Assembly (NCBI RefSeq): GCF_001640805.2 | Contig: NC_066854.1 | Coordinates: 11,431,736 to 11,495,735 of the forward strand | Direction: 5' to 3' | DNA from: Lates calcarifer | Lineage: Eukaryota; Chordata; Actinopteri; Centropomidae | DNA length: 64,000 bases | Shown here: positions 39,091-48,484 of the stretch, one piece after another | Layout: every line of letters begins with the position of its first letter | How positions within the stretch are numbered: position 1 is the stretch's first letter | Position numbers and translations under genes: made by a program | Notes under the pieces: model-generated | What the model was told of the DNA's origin: nothing | The model's database searches: none | What the model saw: the letters and a program-made list of their open reading frames with translations, nothing else

Positions 39091-40236
39091 CATCACGCCC
39101 CGCAAGACATGGCAGGAACTGAAGTCTGATAAAAAGAATGCAGTCAGTTTTATCTCAGCCCTTCCATCTTAAAACAGAGCACAGGCAGCATCTTTGTATA
39201 TTTCAGTATCACTAATAGGATCTATAGCACTTTTTTTGTTCATCATCAGTTATGCATGGTTTAAAAAAATGGATCCCCTGAATAAGAGCAGAGCTGCTGC
39301 ATCAAAAGAGATTATGTCTGTAGCAAATAAAAGTCTGTTTGAAAAGAAGGATTAGATTTAGTTTGGCTTTCAAACACGAAAAAACCTGTGAATTAGTTAT
39401 CCATCACTGCCTCTGAATGCAAACTAACATTTAAATACAGAAAGCACACACCGTTTGGATATAATAAATGCACAGGTTTTTTTTTTTTTTTTTTTAAATC
39501 ATTTTCCGTATTTAGAGCTTAAATTCATCCCCTTATGGTCTGTCAGTGTGACCAATTAGAGCAGTCATTCTGAAAGTTGCTGGAGTTCTGCAGCAGTGCC
39601 GTCCAGCTAACGAAGGAGCAGCTCATTACAGAGCAAAATATGTAAAATCCACACGCCAGTGCTGAGCTCAGTCTGACACTGAGGTATAGAAAGGATGGCT
39701 GAGAAGGGAAATGGTGGGAATAAGAGGAGAGTGAGACCAGGAGAATGAGAGGAAGTGGATATTAATCCTTTCCCATGAGAACTTTTACTCTCACCTTCTC
39801 TGCCTTGATCCTTCTCCCCCCACCTCCTCCTCCCTCCTCTCAGACTGCCGGAGTGGCTATGATTTGCCAGCTTGTGTCTGGTCCAGGGGGGATAAGACGG
39901 AGATAAACAGCCGTTTGCAAACAGAAAGTGGTCTGAGCGGAGGGAGAGCAGGTCCCATCAATGGAGAGAGTTTCCTGGGATATTCACTTTATTCAGACCC
40001 AGAGCTCTTATCAGAGGCAGTGATGGAATGATAGGGTAACAGGCTGTGGCACAGTGCCGCCTGTCTAGCCAGTGGACTGATGTCATGGGCTGTAATGAAT
40101 AGGGAACTAAAAATATAAAATAAATAAGTATGTTGGTAGTTATACCTGCATTCGACACGCTTATCTTTCTGCTGTGGTTTCATTATGTGGTTATGATTAA
40201 TGTTGCCTCTGACTGACTGTTGTCTCATCTTTTTTT
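39090..40236. other. Intron-like sequence upstream of the b3galt1 exon
   Basis: A T run is at 39477-39495. The block 39540-39660 is repeat-free. The pyrimidine tract leading to the 40238 acceptor ends this stretch. No 5' exon with both splice sites could be defended. Confidence 0.4.
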
Positions 40237-40238
40237 AG

Positions 40239-40292
40239 ATGCTGTCACAGAGCCCTGAAAGCACTCCAGCGAGCTGCGATGGGACACAGTAA
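40239..40292 (+). other. uORF 1 in the b3galt1 leader
   Basis: The first three bases after the predicted splice acceptor are ATG. The frame runs 17 codons (MLSQSPESTPASCDGTQ) to TAA. Because the ATG abuts the exon edge, its start context depends on the last bases of the upstream exon, so alternative 5' exons could change its strength. It ends before the main start. No peptide function is implied. Confidence 0.4.
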
Positions 40293-40353
40293 GGCTGCGG
40301 ACATGATAAGAAATCCCTGCAGTGCTCCTTTTCAATCACAACACCAACACTAG
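40279..40353 (+). other. uORF 2 in the b3galt1 leader
   Basis: An upstream ATG inside uORF 1, in another frame, opens 24 codons ending in TAG at 40351-40353. Its context has G at +4. It overlaps uORF 1 by 14 bases and ends 151 bases before the b3galt1 start, so reinitiation would be possible. Confidence 0.4.
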
Positions 40354-40382
40354 ACAGTAGAGAAGTCCATTATCTGAAATTA

Positions 40383-40484
40383 ATGTCAGCTGTGTTGCGG
40401 AGGCAGCCTCAAGCTGCACCGCCAGATCTGAGACAACCCATGGAGGCGTGGCCTCAACTGATCCTGCACTGCTGCCACTGGTAA
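40383..40484 (+). other. uORF 3 in the b3galt1 leader
   Basis: A third upstream ATG opens 33 codons and stops at TAA 40482-40484, only 20 bases before the b3galt1 start codon. An internal in-frame ATG lies at codon 20. The short gap would leave little room for reinitiation, so this frame, if used, should lower main-frame translation most. Confidence 0.4.
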
Positions 40485-40504
40485 CATCAGCCAAGTGAAC
40501 AGCA

Positions 40505-41491
40505 ATGCCTTCTAAGGTCTCCTGCTTATACTTGCTGACAGTGGTTTGCTGGGCCAGCGCTCTGTGGTACCTGAGTGTGTCCCGCCCCTCCACTTCCTAT
40601 GTGGGCCAGCTGAGTATCCCTATACGCAAGGTCCCCAAGGTGAACAAGAATGCTACCTTCAGCAACATCCGCACACGCTCACTCAACCCACACGACTTTG
40701 GCTACCTCATCAATGAGGAAAAGAAGTGTGAGGCAGAGCCTCCCTTTCTTGTCATCCTGATCAGCACCACCCACAAGGAATTTGATGCCCGTCAGGCCAT
40801 CAGAGAGACATGGGGTGACGAGAGCACGTTTCCAGACGTGCGTGTGGTCACGCTCTTCCTGTTGGGCCGCAGTACTGATACTGTTCTCAACCAGATGGTG
40901 GAACAGGAGAGTCAGATCTTTCATGACATTATAGTGGAGGATTTCATTGACTCGTACCACAATCTGACGCTTAAGACCCTGATGGGCATGCGTTGGGTGG
41001 CCACTTTTTGCTCTAAGGCTCAATATGTCCTCAAGACGGACAGTGACATCTTTGTCAACATGGAAAACCTCATCTACAACCTCCTGAAGCCCACCACCAA
41101 GCCCAGGAGGAGGTACTTCACTGGTTACGTCATCAACGGTGGGCCAATCAGAGACATGCGCAGCAAGTGGTACATGCCCAGGGATCTGTACCCAGAGAGC
41201 AAGTACCCCCCCTTCTGCTCCGGCACCGGATACATCTTCTCAGCAGACGTGGCTGAGCTCATATACAAGACGTCATTACACACCAGGCTGCTGCACCTGG
41301 AGGACGTGTATGTCGGCGTTTGTCTCCGTAAGCTCGGCATCCACCCGTTCCAGAACAGTGGCTTCAACCACTGGAAGATGGCCTACAGTCTTTGCCGCTA
41401 CCGCCGGGTGGTCACTGTCCACCAGATCTCCCCCGAGGAGATGCACCGCATCTGGAACGACATGACCAGCAAGAAACACCTTAAATGTTAG
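40505..41491 (+). CDS. b3galt1: Beta-1,3-galactosyltransferase 1 (GT31), complete single-exon CDS
   Basis: A 328-residue type II Golgi enzyme that transfers galactose from UDP-Gal in beta-1,3 linkage to terminal GlcNAc, building type 1 chains; Mn2+ dependent in this family. Seen: a short cytosolic tail, one hydrophobic signal anchor at about residues 6-25, a stem, then the galactosyltransferase domain from about residue 80 to 310. Family motifs are intact: RQAIRETWG (96-104), the DxD metal/nucleotide site in KTDSDIFVN (DSD at 179-181), YPPFCSGTGY (234-243) and EDVYVG (266-271). Sequons lie at N49 and N153. The catalytic part is near identical, from memory, to mammalian B3GALT1 (326 residues); the stem (about 27-60) diverges, as usual. 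The whole frame sits in one exon, as in other vertebrates. The start matches the known N-terminus (M-x-SKVSCLY). Fish may carry a and b paralogues; I cannot say which this is. Confidence 0.97.
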   Translation: MPSKVSCLYLLTVVCWASALWYLSVSRPSTSYVGQLSIPIRKVPKVNKNATFSNIRTRSLNPHDFGYLINEEKKCEAEPPFLVILISTTHKEFDARQAIRETWGDESTFPDVRVVTLFLLGRSTDTVLNQMVEQESQIFHDIIVEDFIDSYHNLTLKTLMGMRWVATFCSKAQYVLKTDSDIFVNMENLIYNLLKPTTKPRRRYFTGYVINGGPIRDMRSKWYMPRDLYPESKYPPFCSGTGYIFSADVAELIYKTSLHTRLLHLEDVYVGVCLRKLGIHPFQNSGFNHWKMAYSLCRYRRVVTVHQISPEEMHRIWNDMTSKKHLKC

Positions 41492-42560
41492 CAGGACTGT
41501 TTGCATCAGCGCCAGTGGGAGAGCCAGGGAGGAAGTGAATGCCCTCTTATCAACTGCTTCTCCATCATTGGCATTTGCAACTACTGTACAGCACGTAGCA
41601 CTGAGCTGAAGGAACAATACTCACCGAGCATCCAGGGCTTTGTCCTGCTGTTGACTGCTTAGCCAGGAGTCTCTGTAGTGAAAGGCCAAAGCCAAGTCCT
41701 CTGTATTATTCTATGTCCTCCCTCACTTCAAGGTGTTTTATGAGTGCTACTCAGCTCAGACTCACAAATTAGGCACAAAGTTGGAAATGTTTTCCAAAAA
41801 TGTGCAAAATGTCCATGCAGTTGGTCGACATTGCCAGCAGCAGCATCATTTTTATAGGAAATTGCAACAGGAAGCTTAGAGGCTTGCGTAAAACTACTCA
41901 TTTATACAAGACTCAAACTGTCCCCAGTTACTAAACAGCAGATTACATAAATGCCAACACACTCCTTTGAACCCAGACATTTGCCTCTTGGGTTGATTAC
42001 AAGCTCTAATTATGAATGTTCCTCATGTATTTTCAGTTGTCGTACTTTCTGAACAAGGTGTTAATGTTGGATGTACTGTCTGGTACTGCAGCAGCTGCCG
42101 TCATCACAAGGACCATGGTGAGTTTAAAGTGTAATGACTCATTTAAATAGGCTGAAACATGTGTATCATGTTGTTCTTACTCTAGGAAAGCTGTGGATTA
42201 GGAGTATTAATGAGCAGATCTGTTTGCTTCTGTAATATTCTTTTCAGAATCAGACATATTTTCTTACAGCAGATCGTCAGATCTTTGTGAAAATGTCTTC
42301 AAAAAGTATCCAGACGGCGTCAAGATATTGGCTGCTTGCACTCCCAAGTGAATGTTACTTCTGTTAATGTGTAACGTGCGTTTTTTTGTCTCAGGCAGTG
42401 CTGTGAGCAGGCTGCAGACTATTATATTTTCTATTACTTGAACATGAAGGAGAACAGACGTACTGTAAGAGTGTGCTGAAGACGAATATTACACTTTTGA
42501 GTGCTTTCTTCTTTTCAATTACTTGAGATTAAATAAACTGCTTTTATAGGACTTGATACT
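41492..42560 (+). other. b3galt1: b3galt1 3' UTR with candidate poly(A) signal
   Basis: Downstream of the TAG stop no coding potential is seen. A canonical AATAAA lies at 42532-42537, followed within about 30-60 bases by T-rich sequence, and is the first good poly(A) candidate. A second AATAAA at 43009-43014, followed by TG-rich sequence, could give a longer 3' end. The true cleavage site needs transcript data. Confidence 0.5.
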
Positions 42561-42689
42561 GTATTTATTACAGAAAACAATATAAAAGTTTTTATTCCAC
42601 TCAATTTAATATGAATACCCTGTAAGTTAATACACCCACTTGCATATAAGGAAACTAGATTACACCCTGAGGTGTTTTGCTATGACTGT

Positions 42690-42900
42690 AGGAAAACATG
42701 AGCTGTAGAAATGAAAGCATCTCATTAGTACTGCTGTTCACGACAGCAGCTGTGCTCAGTTTGAAGCGAGTCCCGGCTCTCAACATGTCACCGACGGGCA
42801 AATGCAGACCGCCGCTGAAGTCTCTGCGTGGCTCTAGAAACAACATGGCCGAGCACTTTTCCATGCAGGTGTTGATGCGTGTGGGTAAGTGGCAAGCAGT
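42690..42900. other. CpG-containing block downstream of b3galt1
   Basis: A short G+C-rich patch with frames open on both strands (68-69 codons), ending in CGTGTGGGTAAGTGG, which holds a consensus donor (GTAAGT at 42883-42888). No domain is recognisable in either frame. It could be a conserved element or a non-coding exon. Confidence 0.3.
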
Positions 42901-42904
42901 GTGA

Positions 42905-45495
42905 GTGTGAGTGATTACATCAAATGTAGCATCTGTGTAATTGGCAGCTGAATGCTGTTTTCAACCATAATGTCTTAACAAGAGGAGGGGAATTAATGTT
43001 TATTTCAAAATAAAGCACAGAACTTTTCTTAGTTTTCAGTGTGCCTTATAGGTTGTTGTATCACCAGTTCAGTTTATTATTTAATTCAGTCTAGAAAATG
43101 AAACAATATATTAATGTGTTCTTTGAAGGCATCAGTATGGAAACTAGCTGTGTGTTCTACCCCACCCAAAAGCAAAAAATAAGCCTTATTTCAGAATCAG
43201 AAGCATCAAATGCCTATTGATGATTTAATCAGTGATGCCATCAAAGGGTTATCTCTCAATTCAGTAGAAAAGGAGGAATTGCTCTCTGTTTATTTTCTTG
43301 ACAAAAAACCTTCCAAACTTCAACACTGCACTTCCTTGGGTCCTCGGCAGTACAACCGTGAAGTCTGAAGGATGAGTGGTTGTCGAGAAAATTGACGGAG
43401 AGAAAGAGATTCCTGCATTTTATAGAAGTATTGTTTATCACTTTACTGCCAGGTTTAGCAGTGCGGACACATGGATTGTAGCCTGTTATGAAGGTATAAA
43501 TCTGAGCGGACACTGTGATCAGTCCTGTGTGTTGTGTGTGACACTACTCATTTTAATGAGCTTCACACTGTACAATGAACTGACTGACCACAATGCTCAT
43601 ATTAAACATGAGCAAGGAACCCAGTCAGTTTTGTATATTTTTTATTCCAATTAAGTTTATTCATAACAGACAGCCATATTCTCAATGTTCAGAGCAAAGC
43701 AGCATTATTTTTCTATTCAACTATGAACAGAAAGTACAGTATGTTTCTGTTTGTAATGTTGTGATGAGTCACTGAGGGGAAACTGTTTTGTTTTTGACAT
43801 GCAGCTGTTGTACAGTGATCCCTACTGGATGGCCACAAGCCATCAGTGCAGCTTCAGTACTAATTTGATACCTGTTACATCATTATTACATGACTTACTG
43901 CAAATGTAGAGAGTTCAGTGACCAACCCTTGATAACACACAGGGAATCAAAAAGTCAGCCTGAGTCCATCACCATCAAAGCCCCAGCACAGCTCATCTTT
44001 TGGGAATGAGACAATAATAAATAATATTACCACTTTTTTAAACGTTACCATGTAAAACAAAGACATTACACATAAGCTACACACAAGGAAAAACTGGAGT
44101 TCAGTGTTGATTTAAAGTCATTACACTGCTCAGTCTGCTGTAGCACACAGCCCAGGATATTACTGGTGAGTCTAATTATATCTATATGCTCATGATACAG
44201 CTACAGGCTGTGTGTCGTCACTGCTGAACCCATTGAAGGTTATTATCTGTTAATAACAGTAATTCTCTGAAGTCATTAAAATGTAAAATGGCTGGTAGTT
44301 TTCATACACGGTGCGTGACTTTCTCAGCATACACACACTTTTCGGTTTGTTTTAGGTGTATACTGTGTGTGGGCATGTGTAGATGTCAGCGAGTGTGGAC
44401 AAATCAGCACCAGGCAACATTACTATAATTAGGCTGCTCTAGCCTCTGATGCCTACAGGTGTGTGTGTGTGTGTGTGTGTCTCAGCATATGCGAGTGTGC
44501 GCCTGTGCATGCACATTCAGATTTGTGAACCCTTTGTTCCAGGCATCATCATCATCCGGGGGAGCAGCACCACTCCTCCTCCTCCTCCTCCTCCTCCTAC
44601 GGGACTTGGTGCCAGAGAAATGAAAAATGTCTTCTGTTCTGTACTTGCAAAGATAAACATAAAAATGTAGGAAGCACTTGTGGCGAGGCTCTTTCCTCAA
44701 ACACTTTTCGCTCGAAAATCTTGTGGGAGCTTGTAGGCAGAAAACACACCATTGCTGTTATGATTTCTTCATAATAAAACTATTCCCGGATGCCGTCTCC
44801 ACTTCAAATACGTCTTTTTGATTAGTTTCTAGAACAGTTTTTGGAACTAAAATATAATTGAAACAGTTTTATTCCAGTTTGTTGTGTGGAAAAGGAAAAG
44901 AATTCAGCTCAAACAGCCACAGTATGTTATCAGTTAATGACTCATTTTTTTCTAAAATGTGTACAAGCACAGTCTGCCCAGTAGTATACATGTAAAATAA
45001 TTGTTATTCACAGCTTCTTATCCTCAGTGCTGTGTTTTGCATTCCTCTGATCACCCCCTATGGCATATGCAATTTGATACAATATGCTGAGTAATAGAAA
45101 GTCTGCACTGTAATTGGCTAAACAACCCAGTGGTAGAGCATTTAAAAGGCTAAAGCTTGGGGAAAATGAAAAGCGAGTGATTATTCCAGGGCTTGTGGTA
45201 AATGAACCTCATAACGAGCGAGGCGGAGTGCTAGACAATTGGGAACACTCTGATTTCAAAACAAAGCATGGAAGGCAGGCCTGTGGAGCCTTGAGTAGAG
45301 ATACAACAATATTAGGACACAGAGTAGACCTTGGTTTGGCATTGTAGCCTAGTTAGATGGTGTGAAGTCTGGAGGCAAATTTCTTAATGCTGCATAATCC
45401 ACTGCAGAGAGCATCTCATGAAAAATTTTTAATCTTTGTATACATATTCATATTCTTCTGCTTATTCTTTTGCCCTAAACACATTCTCCTCTGCC
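42905..45495. other. Non-coding sequence with microsatellites
   Basis: (GT)n at 44459-44480 and (CCT)n at 44572-44599, the latter producing proline or arginine runs in translation. No gene recognised. Confidence 0.4.
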
Positions 45496-45501
45496 TTTCA
45501 G

Positions 45502-45623
45502 TTAGCATGACCTCCTCACGACCTGTCCTTTGAGGCACAGAGGATGCGCGTTTACGGGAAAATAGCCGTGGAATAAATTGGCGGTGTGCAATCTGCCATC
45601 TGTGCAGGCGCAGTTATACCAAG
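45502..45623 (+). other. Possible non-coding exon
   Basis: A 122-base block with a good acceptor (CTCTGCCTTTCAG, ending 45501) and a good donor (AAG then GTGAGAG, from 45624). The interior is G+C balanced and CpG-containing, unlike its flanks. Frames through it do not resemble a known protein. The splice match may be chance. Confidence 0.22.
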
Positions 45624-45624
45624 G

Positions 45625-46880
45625 TGAGAGAGGAGAGGGCTCGACGAGAGCAGCTGGGGAGCCGAGGTGCAGTCGTCCTCTTCCTCCAGGAAAAGTGCCA
45701 TCGGAGGGATGCTGGGATGCATCAGAACACCACAGCTTCCCAGAAATGATTCTGACAACTTCATGTGAAAGTGGATCGGCTTTTAAGGTGGCCTGAAGTG
45801 ACAGGGTATTTTGGATGTTCTTTTGTTGTTGCTGATTACTGGCTGTGATGTAGATGTGCAGTTGTATGTGTGAATCTAGGCAACATGCCCTCAATTTTTT
45901 ATGTTTTTAGTTTTTCATAATGCTTTCTGTTTTAATCTGGAAACAAACATCCCTTTTCTGTATTAGTAAACCTCTCTGGACAGGGTGCTTGTCTCTTCCA
46001 GCTAGAGCTCTACGTTCAAGGTTAGCTCTGTCCTGTTCAGCAGAGAGACTCTTGAACAGCCAATACATGTACGGTCACGTAGCTAAACAATAGATTCCAA
46101 GGCTCAGGAGTAGGCAGTCAGATAAAGCATCTAAATACATGACTGATCAGAATGAGGGTGAAAGTAAGTTCAGATTAAGGAAGAGGAAGCAGACTTTATG
46201 TTATGTGACTGACAGACAGCTGTAGGGCTACTTTACTGACTTCTCTACTTAAATTGGGCAAGAACGTGGAAAGTGAAGCCTCACATAACACAGCTGTTCT
46301 TGAACAGTTAGGAGAACTGTACAGCAAAGGGAAGAACTTCAGTAAAACTTGTTAATCAACCGGCTTTACCTTCACTTCTACTGAGTTTTGACAAACTATG
46401 ATTCAAACTATTTTTAAAAAATCGATGCCAAAAAAAAAAGATTATGAGATAGGCAAACCCTCCAAAATTAATATTCTTGCAAACTAAACTTCTAATGTAG
46501 TTAATCAGATTTTGCAAATCACTATTAAGACTCTATCCAATATAGATTACTTTAAAGTTTTAAATAAATGATTATTATCACAGCCTTTTACCAGCTCTAT
46601 TCAGTCTGTGCTGAACAAAGATCAGATAATGGAGATGAAACAACACAGAGCCGCAAAAGGAAAAAAAACAAAACAAAAAAACAATTTTCTATAATCAGGT
46701 TCTACTGAAACGTGTCCCCTCTTTATTATTTAAATAAAAACTCATAAATCAACATTGTCATGCCCACAGTCAATCTGGTCTATTAGATAACAGTGTAATA
46801 ACAATCTTCACCCAGGAGTAAACATGACTGCGCGAGTTCGGCTCGGCAGCAGAGGATTGAGGTGTGAATTTGCTATTTCA
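45625..46880. other. Non-coding sequence
   Basis: Minus-strand frame of 130 codons at 45502-45894 has no domain and no support. A-rich runs lie at 46428-46440 and 46660-46685. Nothing else recognised. Confidence 0.4.
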
Positions 46881-46885
46881 AATCA

Positions 46886-47035
46886 CGCCAGTTCACCTGG
46901 TAGAATGCATACCATCTATCAAGGCAGAGTCCTTGTCGCAGCAGTCTGGGTTCGAGTCTGGACCAGACCCTTTGCTGTGTATTGTCATGTCGACTTAAAA
47001 GCTACAACTATCTATTATAAATTTGTCCTTGCCTT
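46886..47035 (+). mobile_element. tRNA-derived SINE fragment
   Basis: GCCAGTTCACCTGGTAGAAT resembles an A box region, and CTGGGTTCGAGTCTGGACCA holds a B box (GGTTCGAGTCT), 50-60 bases later, followed by CAGACCCTTTGCTGTG. The arrangement is that of a common fish tRNA-derived SINE. The usual AATAAAGG tail is missing. Confidence 0.75.
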
Positions 47036-47039
47036 TATT

Positions 47040-48175
47040 AGTATCAACCCTCATTTTCTTTTTCAAACAGAGTTTCAACAGCCTTAACATTTCCTGTTCA
47101 GTACTGCAATTTCGTTCGCTATCATTCATCTGTGACTAGATAGCTACAGATTTGGGGTTTTGTTGCAGCCAAAGATGTTCATTCATAAACTCTGTTGGTG
47201 TGAGCTTTCTAAACCATAGCTAGAACATGGCTTAATGGTGCATTATGTGTTGATATGAGCATCCAAACAGAAGAGCCAGAGACTGAAGTCATCAGTGTTT
47301 GTCATTATGTGGGTCATTACTAATAGGCTTTAGTTTTGTTTGGGGCCCCCTATGTCTCCATGTATTATGTGTCATTTTATTCTATATTATATAAAAGAGA
47401 CAGTCCCTCTATAGAACTTCAATGTGCTACTGTGAACCCTGCAATTAACTGATACACGCTCACCACCCAGATCAGCATTAGAAATTGTATCTTGTTTTGT
47501 TTTGTGAAATCTTGAGTTTTCTGAAATGTCGCTGAGCTTTGACCGTCAGGGCCACCGTAGCATTGGACTGTCGTCACAGTGAGGTCAAACAACCTGGACA
47601 CATGATGATCCTGCATGTTGATGACAGTGTTCATACATGCACAGCATTAGTCAGCAGTCAGTCTACTTTTTCCACCCATAGGAAGTGTGGCCATGAAACT
47701 GATATTTACTTCCCACTCATCAAGACTCAAAGGTCAAAACATGATGCAGTTAAGTGATCAAAAGCTCAGAAGCTATTAATCTTTGTCCTGTCTGCCACGT
47801 TTTAAACATTTGATAAATATACATCAGAGTAAAGTCGATATTGGACGCCAGCAGCCTCTGAGACTCAACAATCAAATTTATTTAGAAATTACTTCTCTGT
47901 AAAACAAATCAATGGCAGCAGGGCAGAATAAGCTCCAGACTCGTGCTTCCCGTCCGTCGCATCTCTGCATAAATGACATACTTGTCACCTGGTGTTTTAT
48001 AGACAATCACATTCTGTATGGATCACATTGTGCGATCCAATCTCAGGTGTCCAGCAGCAGACTTTTAACCCCTGCTGCAGAACAACTCTGATATGTAAAA
48101 CAAAACCTAAATATTGATATCTGGCATTAATATTGATATCTGCCAAGTTATACTGTCCTTGTCGATGACAGCATT
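47040..48175. other. Non-coding sequence
   Basis: Nothing recognised. Confidence 0.4.
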
Positions 48176-48179
48176 CCAG

Positions 48180-48480
48180 CTGCATGAATTATTTTCTGTC
48201 ATCCATAACTGATAGATGGGATTTAAATAGGAAGCATACATCAGGATGTGAGGCAGGGGCACCACAAGCGCTTGACAGAGATAAGTGTGACAGCCAGGCT
48301 GAATTTGAATTGCGTGAGCGATAAATTAATTCTTAATGCCCTGGGATGGAGGCTGATCTCTTGGAACTGAACCTCACCTTCTTCTGAAAGCAGCAGGCTC
48401 ATATTTATGACCAGCTGCAAACTGAGGAGGAATATCTGCACATTTGCATGAGTGGAGTCTCATAAATACCTGATGGGCTG
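48180..48480. promoter_or_regulatory. Candidate conserved non-coding element
   Basis: A 300-base repeat-free block with homeodomain-type words (GATAAATTAATTCTTAATGC near 48320) and balanced composition. Enhancer-like texture, judged by eye only. Confidence 0.22.
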
Positions 48481-48484
48481 GTGA

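Larger units (their letters stand above)
40239..40504 (+). other. b3galt1: 5' UTR part of the b3galt1 terminal exon
   Basis: A pyrimidine-rich tract followed by TTTAG ends at 40238 and makes a good splice acceptor. The sequence from 40239 to the start codon would then be 266 bases of leader on the coding exon. b3galt1 in other vertebrates has non-coding upstream exons, so an acceptor here fits. No partner donor could be assigned in the upstream 40 kb. The leader holds three upstream reading frames, listed separately. The main start codon has G at -3 and C at +4, a moderate context. Confidence 0.55.

Noticed and set aside
38646..39105. Minus-strand hydrophobic frames resembling membrane proteins
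   Set aside because: The Leu/Phe/Ser-rich peptides are forced by the purine-rich plus strand. Several overlapping frames look equally hydrophobic.
40679..41617. Other frames overlapping b3galt1 on both strands
   Set aside because: Shadows of the real gene. The galactosyltransferase motifs are all in the 40505-41491 frame.
45502..45894. 130-codon minus-strand frame
   Set aside because: No domain, no splice or promoter support on that strand, and a plus-strand frame overlaps it.
46886..46960. tRNA gene
   Set aside because: A and B box-like words are present, but no cloverleaf can be drawn and the surroundings are those of a SINE.
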